Shown in pieces: positions 17,804 through 25,779 of a stretch of 64,000 bases of DNA; the first letter of the stretch is position 1, and the number at the start of each line of letters is the position of its first letter. The DNA lies in NCBI GenBank assembly GCA_026713865.1, contig JAPONQ010000078.1, positions 1 through 64,000 on the forward strand, written 5' to 3'. The position numbers were made by a program, and so were the translations under genes. The stretch is from Chloroflexota bacterium. GTDB taxonomy: Bacteria; Chloroflexota; Dehalococcoidia; UBA2979. The notes beneath the pieces are model-generated. The model saw only the letters and a list, made by a program, of their open reading frames with translations. It did no database searches and was not told the origin of the DNA.

Positions 17804-17835
17804 CGGGGCCCCGCGCGACATAGCGCGGGGCCCCG
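17804..17835. terminator. Perfect hairpin, likely bidirectional terminator
   Basis: Two 13-base arms (17804-17816 and 17823-17835) pair perfectly around a six-base loop GACATA. It lies between the converging rhodanese (stop 17765) and racemase-family (stop 17849) genes, where a shared transcription end is expected. There is no long T run after it on either strand, which is common in such GC-rich genomes. Confidence 0.75.
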
Positions 17836-17848
17836 ATCGTTGCCCCGG

Positions 17849-18634
17849 CTAGTGCTCCTCGAAGAGCAGGCCCATCCCGGCGATCTGGTCGGAGATGCCG
17901 AGCGTCCGCAGCGTGTGCCAGGCGTTCGCGACGTTGATCGGGATCACCGGCTTGCCGAGCTGGCGCTCGAGCGTCGGGAAGATGTCGACCGCCGAGAGGT
18001 TGGTCCCGACCTGGACGATGGCGTCGATGCCCGAGGCGTCGAGCTCGCGCACGGCCTCGAAGACGTCGGATCGCGGCGTGTGCGCGATCGAGGTCGCGGT
18101 GGCGCACTTGAGGCCGACGATCTTGCGGACCTCGAAGCCCATGTCGGTAAAGAAGGCGTGCACGTTCTCGTCGCCGATGGGCTGGTAGGGGGTGAGGACG
18201 CCGAGACGCCTCGCGCCGAGCGTCTCCAGCGCGTCGACGCAGGCCGTCGCGCCGGTCGTGAGCGGGATGTCCCCGATCTGCTCCTTGACGCGGCGGATGA
18301 ACTCCTCGTTGCCGGCGAGCCCGCCCCAGAAGGTCTCGGCGCTCATCCCCATCATCACGCAGGTCGGCTCGCAGGTGAGGAGGTCGCGCACCGCGACCGG
18401 GATCTCGGTGCGGATCAGCTCGAGGAAGACCAGGAAGGCGTCGTCGGTGTCGAGCGCCGGGGACTCCACGAAGAAGCGGCCGGGGTGCCAGGTGACGCCG
18501 GGCACGGCGATCTTCGCCAGGTCGTACTCGACGGCGGTGTTGGTGGAGGGGATCACCACGCCCACGCGCGCGCGGTAGCCGATGTAGTTCTCGAGCCGCT
18601 CGTCCATCGTCCCGGCGTCGGCAACGGTCGTCAT
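17849..18634 (-). CDS. Maleate isomerase/arylmalonate decarboxylase-family protein without the active-site cysteines
   Basis: 261 residues of the Asp/Glu racemase superfamily. The PSTNTAVE segment (29-36) identifies it as a relative of maleate isomerases. At the two catalytic positions it has Met97 (GMSAE) and Gly209 (VGTNLS) instead of cysteine, so classic two-cysteine racemization or isomerization is not possible. Many arylmalonate decarboxylase-type relatives keep only the second cysteine; here neither remains. The start ATG overlaps the stop of the amidohydrolase gene upstream (ATGA), so it is the last gene of a three-gene operon. The role may be a changed reaction or a non-catalytic one. 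Confidence 0.82.
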   Translation of the reverse strand: MTTVADAGTMDERLENYIGYRARVGVVIPSTNTAVEYDLAKIAVPGVTWHPGRFFVESPALDTDDAFLVFLELIRTEIPVAVRDLLTCEPTCVMMGMSAETFWGGLAGNEEFIRRVKEQIGDIPLTTGATACVDALETLGARRLGVLTPYQPIGDENVHAFFTDMGFEVRKIVGLKCATATSIAHTPRSDVFEAVRELDASGIDAIVQVGTNLSAVDIFPTLERQLGKPVIPINVANAWHTLRTLGISDQIAGMGLLFEEH

Positions 18635-19287
18635 CGCGTCCCTCCTCGCACCCCGCCCCGCATGCAGGCGATGGCCTCGGCCGCGCCCGCCAGGTCGGCG
18701 TACTTCTGCTCCATGTCGAACAGGTTCGCCTCGTGGGGTCCGAGCGCGCGGTCGCCGACGCAGTCGCGCACGACGATGGTGCGCAGATTGTAGCTCATGG
18801 CATCGACGACGCTGGCGCGCACGCAGCCCGAGGTCGTGGCGCCCGTAACGAGCAGGGTGTCGACGCCGCGGCCGAGCAGCCAGGGGGCGAGATCCGTGCC
18901 GAAGAAGGCCGAGGGCTGCGTCTTCCGGATCACGTGCTCGCCGGGTCGGGGCGCGAGCTCCGGGACGACCTGGCTCCCCTCCGACTCCTCGGTGAGGTCG
19001 AGCAGCCCCGGCGCCTTGCGGGTGAAGACCCCGGCGTCGGAGCCGTCGTCCGCGTAGACGACGCGCGTGAAGGCGATGGGGAGTCCGGCCGAGCGCGCCG
19101 CCTCGAGCAGGGGCCGCGTGCTCGCGATCGCCCCGGCGATGTTGCCGCCGCCGAAGCGCTCCGGGTCGGCGAAGGCGTTGATGAAGTCGACCACGAGCAG
19201 GGCCGGGCGCTCGCCGAAGCCGACCGCGCGGCCGAGGCCCTGGCGCTCGTAGAGCGCGCGCTCGGCGTCGGAGGCGGGGCCGCTCAC
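18631..19287 (-). CDS. Isochorismatase-like cysteine amidohydrolase (N-carbamoylsarcosine amidase/maleamate amidohydrolase type)
   Basis: 218 residues. The catalytic triad of the cysteine-hydrolase family is visible: Asp34 (VVDFINAF), Lys122 (IRKTQPSAFF) and Cys155 (TTSGCVRAS). The following VRDCVGDRA and GPHEANLFDM segments are those of N-carbamoylsarcosine amidase and maleamate amidohydrolase (NicF) rather than isochorismatase. It probably hydrolyses an amide such as maleamate to release ammonia. GTG 19287 overlaps the stop of the FAD monooxygenase, and its stop overlaps the maleate-isomerase-like start, so all three are coupled. The order monooxygenase, amidase, isomerase-like echoes nicotinate catabolism. 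Confidence 0.88.
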   Translation of the reverse strand: MSGPASDAERALYERQGLGRAVGFGERPALLVVDFINAFADPERFGGGNIAGAIASTRPLLEAARSAGLPIAFTRVVYADDGSDAGVFTRKAPGLLDLTEESEGSQVVPELAPRPGEHVIRKTQPSAFFGTDLAPWLLGRGVDTLLVTGATTSGCVRASVVDAMSYNLRTIVVRDCVGDRALGPHEANLFDMEQKYADLAGAAEAIACMRGGVRGGTR

Positions 19288-20486
19288 GCCAGCTCCCGCT
19301 CGCGCTCGAGCGAGGCGATCATCGAGGAGTTGCGCAGGAAGGCGAGGGCCAGCTCCCGGTCCTCCGCCGTGCGCCGCCACTCCTCGTGCCGCTCGCGCCG
19401 GCGCCCGGGGTCGCTCTCGCGCAGGAGCTCCCGGTTGCGGAGCGACGCCGCCTGCACGTGCTCGAGGCAGACGGTGCGGCGCTGGCGCTCGTAGACGTCG
19501 AGCAGCGAGTCGTCGGCGCCGCGCCAGATCGCCGCCAGCTTCTTCGCCAGGTTCACGGCGTCGTGCACGCTCCCGTTCATCCCCATCCCGCCGAGCGGGT
19601 TGTTGACGTGGGCGGCGTCGCCGGCGAGCAGGATGCGGCCGAGCCGGTAGCGCACGGCGACGCGCTGGTGCACGCGGTAGAGCGAGCGGTGCGTGACCTC
19701 GTAGGGCTCGCCGCGGGGAAGCACGCTCTGCATGCGGCGCTGCACGCTCCCGTCGCTCGTGAGATCGCCGCCCTCGTGCTCCGAGTCGGTGGGGAAGAGC
19801 ACGCGCCAGAAGTAGCGCGTGCGCAGGAGCACCAGCCACTCCTCAGGATCGGAGAGGTAGTTGACATAGCTCAGGTCGGGGATCTCCTCCCGGAAGTCGA
19901 AGGGCGTCGTCAGCACCAGGAAGAGCTCCGGGAAGGTGAGACCCTCGAACTCGATCCCCTGCGAGATGCGGACGAGCGAGGCGGCGCCGTCGGCGCCTAT
20001 CAGGTAGCGCCCGCGCTCGCTCCGCTCCTGCACGCCCCCGAAGCGGACGAGCGCGGAGACGCCGCTTTCGTCCTGGTTCGCCCCCACCACCTGCTCCGAG
20101 AAGCGCACCTCGCAGCCGCCGCTGGCGCGGAGGCGCTCGAGCAGGATGCGCGTGAACTTCCACTGCTCGGTCTGCACGCGGTAGGGATGGGCGGTGAGGC
20201 CGGCCAGCGCCGAGAGGTCGAAGGTCGCGACCGGCCCGCTCTGCCGGTCGCGGTACTGCCAGGTGGGGGCGATCAGCCCCTGCTCGATCACGCGCTCGGT
20301 GACGCCGCCGAGCTCGTCGAGCATGTCGAGCGTCGGCGGGTGGAAGGTGGAGGCGCGCGGGTCGATGGGGAGGCTCTCCTCGGCCTCAAAGACGGTGACC
20401 GGGATGCCGGCCTCGACCAGGAAGGAGGCGGCGCTCAGCCCCGCCGGCCCGGCGCCGGCGATCAGCACGCGGTCCTCTGTCGCCAT
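19284..20486 (-). CDS. FAD-dependent aromatic-ring monooxygenase
   Basis: 400 residues of the UbiH/PHBH-type class A flavoprotein monooxygenases. It has GAGPAG (11-16) for FAD, a DG-type segment (IGADGAASLVR) in the middle and the GDAAHVNNPLGGMGMN second FAD motif. It would hydroxylate an aromatic or N-heterocyclic acid using NAD(P)H and oxygen. ATG 20486 follows GGGGGAG at about five bases; the longer reading at 20531 lacks a ribosome site. It is the first gene of an operon with an amidase and a maleate-isomerase-like protein, suggesting 6-hydroxynicotinate or a related ring as substrate. No ring-cleaving dioxygenase is in the window. Confidence 0.9.
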   Translation of the reverse strand: MATEDRVLIAGAGPAGLSAASFLVEAGIPVTVFEAEESLPIDPRASTFHPPTLDMLDELGGVTERVIEQGLIAPTWQYRDRQSGPVATFDLSALAGLTAHPYRVQTEQWKFTRILLERLRASGGCEVRFSEQVVGANQDESGVSALVRFGGVQERSERGRYLIGADGAASLVRISQGIEFEGLTFPELFLVLTTPFDFREEIPDLSYVNYLSDPEEWLVLLRTRYFWRVLFPTDSEHEGGDLTSDGSVQRRMQSVLPRGEPYEVTHRSLYRVHQRVAVRYRLGRILLAGDAAHVNNPLGGMGMNGSVHDAVNLAKKLAAIWRGADDSLLDVYERQRRTVCLEHVQAASLRNRELLRESDPGRRRERHEEWRRTAEDRELALAFLRNSSMIASLERERELA

Positions 20487-20542
20487 ATGCTCCCCCGCCC
20501 TCCGGCGTTGACGCGCGAGTCCTGTATACAACGGGGCCTACA

Positions 20543-20716
20543 TACCGTAGTACCCCTGCCGGCACCACCAGAGGGGTGCGCGAGAGCCAGTGTCACTTCG
20601 TCTGTCCGCGTTGCGGTTGGTCGGGCGATGCCGATCTCAACGCCGCGCGCAACGTGCGGGAGAGGGCATGGAACACGGCGGCCGTGGCGGTCGTCGAGAG
20701 ACGGTCGGCCGGGTGA
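20543..20716 (+). pseudogene. IS200/IS605-type TnpB (OrfB) C-terminal remnant
   Basis: A 57-codon open stretch ending in TGA at 20714 encodes the second half of a TnpB zinc ribbon: FVCPRCGW followed by DADLNAARNV, the signature C-terminal segment of IS605-family OrfB proteins. The Pro-Ala-Gly-Thr-Thr just upstream matches the residues that normally precede the first CxxC, but that first cysteine pair is missing and no start codon or body of the protein remains. It is therefore a degraded end of an insertion element. A GC-rich stem-loop (GGTGC...GCACC) near 20747-20772 could be the old right end. It lies between the divergent monooxygenase and deacetylase genes. Confidence 0.75.
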
Positions 20717-20851
20717 CACCCGGTCACGTCCCGGGGCCGTCAGGAAGAGGTGCATGGGCGCCCCCGTGGGCACCAGCGCATATCGCCCCTATACAATCCG
20801 CCGAGGTTTCTGCCCACCGCCCGCGGTGTGCTACCGGTGGATGGAGTGCCC

Positions 20852-21781
20852 GTGCCCTACGACTTCGTGCCGCTCCCCGAGCGAGCGCCGCTCCGCTGGC
20901 CCAACGGCGCACGGCTCGCGCTCATGATCACCTTCAACCTGGAGCACTGGGACCTGGTGAAGGAGACCGACCTTCCCTACTACGCCGGGGGCCCGCCGGC
21001 GCTCCCCGACCCCCTCCCCGGCCGCGTCGCCGACTTCCACAACTACTCCTGGCGCGAGTACGGCCAGCGCGTCGGCATCTGGCGGATGATGCGGGTCATG
21101 GACGAGGCCGGCGTCCCCGCCGGCTGCACCATGAACGCGAAGACCGGGCTCGAGCGGCCGGCGATCATCGACGCCGCGCTCAAGCGCGGCTGGGAGCTCA
21201 TCGCCCACAACTACGAGCAGGGCGACCTGCTCACCAACTACGACTCAGACCCCGAGGCCGAGCGCGCGCTCATACGCGAGACGCTCCGGGTCTTCGAGCA
21301 GGTGACCGGGCGCAAGGCGCGGGGCTGGCTCTCCTCGTCGCTGCGCGGCACGCAGCAGACGCCGGAGATCCTGGCCGCGGAGGGGCTGCTCTTCTTCTGC
21401 GACTACATGAACGACGATCAGCCCTACCTGATCCGGACCGCCGCCGGCCCGATCGTCTCCACGCCGTACTCGGTCGAGATCAACGACTTCACGCTCTTCC
21501 ACCGCCGCGGCATGACCACCTCGCAGGTGCTGGAGTCGCTCACGGAGCAGTTCGACCAGCTCTACGCCGAGGGCGCCGAGTCGGGGCGCCTGATGAACGT
21601 CGGGCTGCACCCGCACGTCTCCGGGCACCCCTACCGCATCCGCGCGCTGCGCGAGTTCGTCGAGCACGCGAAGGCGCACGACGGCGTCTGGTGGGCCACC
21701 CGCGAGGAGATCGCGGAGTGGTACCTGGAGCACCACGCCGAGCACATCGCGCCGGCCGGCTCAGCGCCGCCGCCCGCGTAG
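20852..21781 (+). CDS. Polysaccharide deacetylase-family protein, PuuE allantoinase-like
   Basis: About 309 residues of the NodB-type deacetylase fold in its PuuE/cofactor-independent allantoinase form. It opens with WPNGARLALMITFNLEHW, has a NYEQGD segment where the canonical metal histidines differ, and a late HPHVSGHPYR motif. Family members hydrolyse allantoin or deacetylate small molecules. GTG 20852 is chosen because GGATGGAG lies five bases upstream; GTG 20846, 20837 and 20828 are also in frame. It heads a plus-strand set with CoA-transferase subunits and thiolase, which suggests a small organic acid or cyclic amide as substrate rather than peptidoglycan. It has no signal peptide. Confidence 0.85.
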   Translation: MPYDFVPLPERAPLRWPNGARLALMITFNLEHWDLVKETDLPYYAGGPPALPDPLPGRVADFHNYSWREYGQRVGIWRMMRVMDEAGVPAGCTMNAKTGLERPAIIDAALKRGWELIAHNYEQGDLLTNYDSDPEAERALIRETLRVFEQVTGRKARGWLSSSLRGTQQTPEILAAEGLLFFCDYMNDDQPYLIRTAAGPIVSTPYSVEINDFTLFHRRGMTTSQVLESLTEQFDQLYAEGAESGRLMNVGLHPHVSGHPYRIRALREFVEHAKAHDGVWWATREEIAEWYLEHHAEHIAPAGSAPPPA

Positions 21782-21799
21782 GGCCCGGGGCCGGATCCG

Positions 21800-22492
21800 G
21801 TGGTCGCGACCGTCTACGAGACGCCGGACGATGCCCTCGAGGGCGTCGGGGACGGCGCGACGGTGATGGTGGGGGGCTTCGTCTCGGCGGGCTCGCCCTC
21901 CCACCTGATCCTGGCGCTCAAGCGGCGCGGGACCAAAGACCTCACCGCGATCGCCAACAACATCGGGCTCGGCGACAAGCTCGACGAGCTCTGCGAGCAG
22001 CGCCAGCTGCGGAAGATGATCGCGAGCTTCGCGATCCGCGCCTCCGGCGGGCGCCGCAGCCGCTTCGAGGAGCTCTACCACGCCGGCGAGGTGGAGCTCG
22101 AGCTCGTGCCCCAGGGGACGCTCGCCGAGCGCATCCGCGCCGGCGGCGCCGGCATCGGCGGCTTTCTCACCCGCACCGGGCTCGGCACGCCGCTCGCCGA
22201 GGGGAAGCAGGAGCTCGAGCTGGGCGGGGAGCGCTACCTGCTGGAGCGGCCGCTGCGCGCCGACGTGGCCCTGATCCGGGCGCAGCGCGCCGACCGGCTC
22301 GGCAACCTCGTCTACCGGGAGGCGGGCCGCAACTTCAACCCGGTGATGGCGACGGCGGCCGACCTGGTGATCTGCGAGGTCGAGGAGATCGTCGAGCCGG
22401 GGGAGCTCGACCCGGAGCGGATCGGGACGCCCGCGGCCTACGTCGACCGCCTGGTGCGCTGCGACCCCATCGAGGTGCGCTGGTCCGGGTAG
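21800..22492 (+). CDS. 3-oxoacid CoA-transferase, subunit A
   Basis: 230 residues of the type I CoA-transferase alpha subunit. It has the GGF opening (Val-Met-Val-Gly-Gly-Phe), a Leu-Val-Pro-Gln-Gly-Thr-Leu-Ala-Glu-Arg-Ile-Arg segment, and the Gly-Asn-Leu-Val-Tyr-Arg-x-x-x-Arg-Asn-Phe region typical of AtoD/PcaI-type proteins. With subunit B it moves CoA from succinyl- or acetyl-CoA to a 3-oxoacid. The gap to the deacetylase gene is 18 bp. The following thiolase suggests use on a beta-ketoadipate-like or acetoacetate-like acid, but the substrate is not fixed by sequence. Confidence 0.9.
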   Translation: MVATVYETPDDALEGVGDGATVMVGGFVSAGSPSHLILALKRRGTKDLTAIANNIGLGDKLDELCEQRQLRKMIASFAIRASGGRRSRFEELYHAGEVELELVPQGTLAERIRAGGAGIGGFLTRTGLGTPLAEGKQELELGGERYLLERPLRADVALIRAQRADRLGNLVYREAGRNFNPVMATAADLVICEVEEIVEPGELDPERIGTPAAYVDRLVRCDPIEVRWSG

Positions 22493-22522
22493 GCCGGCGG
22501 CGCGAGGCGGAGAGGAGGGGGC

Positions 22523-23179
22523 ATGCCGGGACTCACGCGCGAGCTGGTCGCGCTGCGCACGGCGCGGGAGCTTCCGGAGGGGGCGGTCGTCAACCTGGGG
22601 ATCGGCCTCCCGACGGAGGTCGCGGGCTTCCTCCCCGAGGGGCGGCTCGTGCTCTTCCAGGCGGAGAACGGGATCCTGGGCTACGGCGGGATCAGCGACG
22701 CCGACTACGACCCCGACCGCATCAACGCCGGCGGCCAGCCGGTCGATCTCCTTCCCGGCGCGAGCTTCTTCGACAGCGCGAGCTCGTTCGCGATGATCCG
22801 GGGCGGCCACGTCGACGTCGCGGTGCTCGGCGGGCTCCAGGTCTCCGAGCGGGGCGATCTGGCCAACTGGTTCGTGCCGGAGCGGGGCGGGGGCTCGGTC
22901 GGGGGCGCGATGGATCTCGCGGTCGGTGCCCGGCGCCTGATCGTGGCGATGGCTCACACGACGCGCGACGGCGCACCCCGCATCGTGAGCGAGTGCTCCT
23001 ACCCGCTGACCGCTCCCCGGTGCGTCGACCTGATCGTGACCGACCTCGCGGTGATCGAGGTGATGCCGGAGGGCCTGCTCCTGCGCGAGCTGGCGCCGGG
23101 CGTCAGCGCGGAGGAGGTGCAGGCGGCGACGGAGCCCCGGCTCGCGCTCGCCGGCGACTTGAGGGAGATGGCGCTCTAG
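22523..23179 (+). CDS. 3-oxoacid CoA-transferase, subunit B
   Basis: 218 residues of the type I CoA-transferase beta subunit. The catalytic glutamate is Glu48 in QAENGILG, which forms the glutamyl-CoA thioester. NLGIGLP near residue 24-30 and the GGHVDVAVLGGLQVSERGDLANW segment are classical. It pairs with the subunit encoded 30 bp upstream and is preceded by a strong GGAGAGGAGG ribosome site. With the thiolase 19 bp downstream it forms the end of a beta-ketoacid degradation route giving acetyl-CoA and a shortened acyl-CoA. Confidence 0.92.
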   Translation: MPGLTRELVALRTARELPEGAVVNLGIGLPTEVAGFLPEGRLVLFQAENGILGYGGISDADYDPDRINAGGQPVDLLPGASFFDSASSFAMIRGGHVDVAVLGGLQVSERGDLANWFVPERGGGSVGGAMDLAVGARRLIVAMAHTTRDGAPRIVSECSYPLTAPRCVDLIVTDLAVIEVMPEGLLLRELAPGVSAEEVQAATEPRLALAGDLREMAL

Positions 23180-23198
23180 CGCCGGGAAGGGCCTCACC

Positions 23199-24404
23199 AT
23201 GACCGACGGGAACGCAGCCGCGCTCGCCCCCGACGACATCGTCCTGCTCTCGGGCGTGCGCACGGCGATCGGGACCTTCGGCGGCGCGCTCTCCGAGACG
23301 CCGGCCTCCGATCTCGCCGCCGCCGTCATCCGCGAGGCGGTCGCGCGCGCCGGGATCGAGCCCGCGCAGGTCGACCAGGTGATCCTGGGCTGCGTCGGTC
23401 AGGTCGCGGAGGATGCCTACATCGCGCGCCACGCCTCCGTGAAGGCCGGGATCCCGATCGGGACGCCGGCCTACACCGTGAACCGCATCTGCGGCTCGGG
23501 TCTCGAGGCGATCCACGAGGCGGCGCGCTGGCTGGCGGCGGGCGACGCCCGCATCGTCGTCGCCGGCGGCGCCGAGAACATGAGCCGCATGCCCTACTAC
23601 GTGCGGAAGGGGCGCTACGGCTACCGCTACGGCGACGGGGCGCTCGAGGACGGCACGCTCGACCTGGTCACCGACCCCTTCGAGGACGTTCCGATGGGGA
23701 TCACGGCGGAGAACCTGGCGGAGCGCTACGGGATCTCCCGCGGGTTGCAGGACGAGTACGCGCTGCGCTCGCAGCGGCGGGCGCGCCGGGCGATCGACGA
23801 GGGCCGCTTCCGCGAGCAGATCCTCCCGCTAAAGGTGCGGCGCGGCCGCGAGACGGTGATATTCGACACCGACGAGCACCCACGCGAGAGCTCGGCCGAG
23901 GCGCTCGGCCGGCTGCGCCCCGCCTTCCGCGGGGAGGGGTCGGTCACGGCCGGCAACTCCTCCGGCATCAACGACGGCGCCGCGGCGGTCGTCGTCACCA
24001 CCGCGCGCACGGCGGCCGACCTCGGCCTGCGCCCGAGGCTGCGGCTCGTGGCGCGTGCCGAGGCCGGCGTTCCGCCCGAGATCATGGGCTCGGGACCGAT
24101 CCCGGCGGTCGAGCGGCTGCTGGAGCGGGCGGGGCTCTCTGTGCAGGAGATCGACGTCATCGAGCTCAACGAGGCCTTCGCCGCGGTCGCGGCGGCGTGC
24201 TCGGAGGCGCTCGGCCTCCCCGAGGACCGCACCAATCCCAACGGCGGCGCGGTCGCGCTCGGGCACCCCGTGGGGGCGACCGGGACGATCCTGGTCGTGA
24301 AGCTGATGCATGAGCTCGAGCGCACCGGCGCGCGCTACGGCGTCGCCTCGCTCTGCATCGGGGGCGGCCAGGGGATCGCGTCGCTCGTCGAACGCACCGC
24401 GTAG
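23199..24404 (+). CDS. Acetyl-CoA acetyltransferase-type thiolase
   Basis: 401 residues with all thiolase II signatures: the nucleophile Cys98 in NRICGSGLEAIHE, NEAFA in the substrate-covering region, the active-site histidine in GHPVGATG and the second cysteine in SLCIGGGQG. It cleaves a 3-oxoacyl-CoA with CoA to acetyl-CoA plus shortened acyl-CoA, or the reverse. It directly follows the two CoA-transferase subunits, so it probably acts on the 3-oxoacyl-CoA they form; 3-oxoadipyl-CoA and acetoacetyl-CoA are both possible. Confidence 0.93.
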   Translation: MTDGNAAALAPDDIVLLSGVRTAIGTFGGALSETPASDLAAAVIREAVARAGIEPAQVDQVILGCVGQVAEDAYIARHASVKAGIPIGTPAYTVNRICGSGLEAIHEAARWLAAGDARIVVAGGAENMSRMPYYVRKGRYGYRYGDGALEDGTLDLVTDPFEDVPMGITAENLAERYGISRGLQDEYALRSQRRARRAIDEGRFREQILPLKVRRGRETVIFDTDEHPRESSAEALGRLRPAFRGEGSVTAGNSSGINDGAAAVVVTTARTAADLGLRPRLRLVARAEAGVPPEIMGSGPIPAVERLLERAGLSVQEIDVIELNEAFAAVAAACSEALGLPEDRTNPNGGAVALGHPVGATGTILVVKLMHELERTGARYGVASLCIGGGQGIASLVERTA

Positions 24405-24434
24405 CCGCTGTCCCCGCTGCCCGCGCGGCACGGC

Positions 24435-24478
24435 GGGTGCACGAAGGCTGACCGGGCTTGTGCTTCGGGGCTGCACCC
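24435..24478. terminator. Stem-loop between convergent genes
   Basis: GGGTGCA plus CGAAG (24435-24446) pair with CTTCG (24463-24467) and TGCACCC (24472-24478), with a four-base bulge on the right arm and a 16-base loop. It lies between the thiolase stop (24404) and the CoA-transferase stop (24511) on the opposite strand, a place where a bidirectional terminator is expected. No T run follows. Confidence 0.45.
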
Positions 24479-24510
24479 TGTCGTGACCGCCTGGCGGTGG
24501 TGCGGCCTGG

Positions 24511-25692
24511 CTAGGTGACGCCCTCGTCACGGAGGTGCACGATTTCCTCCCAGTCGAGCCCGATCTCCTCCAGGTAGCGCTCCGTCGAGTCGCCGAGCTC
24601 GGGGGCCGGCCCGGAGAGGCTCGCCGGCCGGCGCCCGAACTGGATCGGCGATCCCGCCACCGTCACCTCGCCGAGCACCGGGTGCGGCAGGGTCTGCAGG
24701 TAGCCGTTGGCCCACGCCTGCTCGGAGGCGAGTACGTCGTCGTAGCTCTGCACCGGCGCGAAGATGATGTCCTGCTGCTCGAAGTGCTCGAACCAGTGGG
24801 CGCGCGTCTGCTCGCGGAAGCGCCGCTCGAGCTCGGCGTTGATCACCGGGAGCCCCGCCGCGCGCCGCCGGTCGTCGGGGAAACGCTCGGCGAGCTCGGG
24901 GGTGCCGACGAGCGCTGAGAGCCGACGGAAGCGGTACATGTCGACCGAGCCCAGCACGAACCAGCCGTCCCGGGCCTCGAAGGCGCGCCAGATCCCGCGC
25001 CTGCTCGCCTCGGGGTGGCCGAGCCCGCCGCGCCCGGCGTCGCGCCCCATCACCGAGTGCGTCGTGATCTCGAAGCTCTGGAGCGCGATCTGCGAGCCGT
25101 AGAGCGAGACGTCGACCTGCTCCCCCTCGCCGGTGGCGCGCGCGCGCAGCAGCGCCGCCAGCATCCCGACGGCGAGCAGGATCGCGCCGGTCTGGTCGGC
25201 GATAGCGGCGCCGGCGGGGGAGGGGGGATCGCCCTCGGAGCCGGTCTTGGTCATGATCCCGCCCATCGCCTGGCCCATGATGTCGACGCCGGGGCGCCCG
25301 GCCATCGGGCCCAGCGGGCCGAAGCCCGTCGCGCTGCCGTAGACGATGGCCGGGTTGACGGCGCGGAGATCCTCGTAGCCGAGGCCGAGTCGCTCCATCA
25401 CGCCGGGCCGGAAGTTGTTGACGACGACCTCCACGCGTTCGACCAGCCGCTTCACGATCGCGAGAGCCTCGGGCCGCTTCAGGTCGAGCGTGACGCTGTG
25501 CTTGCCGCGGTTGTGGGCGACGAAGTAGGGGACGGGGCGCTCGCCGGGGAAGATGTGGCGGCCGCGCTCGCCGTCCCGCCCCTCTACCTTGATGATCTCG
25601 GCGCCCATGTCGGCCATCAGCGCCGTCGCGAACGGGCCCTGCTGCGCCCAGGTGAAGTCGAGGACGCGGACGCCTTCCAGTGGTCGCGTCAC
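24511..25692 (-). CDS. Type III CoA-transferase (CaiB/BaiF family)
   Basis: 393 residues. The catalytic aspartate is Asp166 (AIADQTG), preceded by the usual GVDIMGQAMGG loop and the MGAEIIKVEG strand (29-38). The C-terminal Leu-x-Glu-Ile-Gly-Leu-Asp-Trp-Glu-Glu-Ile is typical of single-gene CoA-transferases of the fatty-acid or carnitine-like type. GTG start at 25692. It lies about 90 bp after the acyl-CoA dehydrogenase gene on the same strand, so activation and dehydrogenation of the same acid are plausible. Confidence 0.9.
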   Translation of the reverse strand: MTRPLEGVRVLDFTWAQQGPFATALMADMGAEIIKVEGRDGERGRHIFPGERPVPYFVAHNRGKHSVTLDLKRPEALAIVKRLVERVEVVVNNFRPGVMERLGLGYEDLRAVNPAIVYGSATGFGPLGPMAGRPGVDIMGQAMGGIMTKTGSEGDPPSPAGAAIADQTGAILLAVGMLAALLRARATGEGEQVDVSLYGSQIALQSFEITTHSVMGRDAGRGGLGHPEASRRGIWRAFEARDGWFVLGSVDMYRFRRLSALVGTPELAERFPDDRRRAAGLPVINAELERRFREQTRAHWFEHFEQQDIIFAPVQSYDDVLASEQAWANGYLQTLPHPVLGEVTVAGSPIQFGRRPASLSGPAPELGDSTERYLEEIGLDWEEIVHLRDEGVT

Positions 25693-25779
25693 GCGCGCCC
25701 CCTCCCCTCGCCGCTGCCCGGCCGGCGGATCGTACGGGCGCCGCGGAGGCGCCTCAAGGAGCGCCCGCGCCCGCGCCGC

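Noticed and set aside
19288-19839. Upstream extension of the isochorismatase-like frame
   Set aside because: It overlaps the monooxygenase gene and is Arg/Ala-rich; GTG 19287 overlaps the upstream stop and fits the family start.
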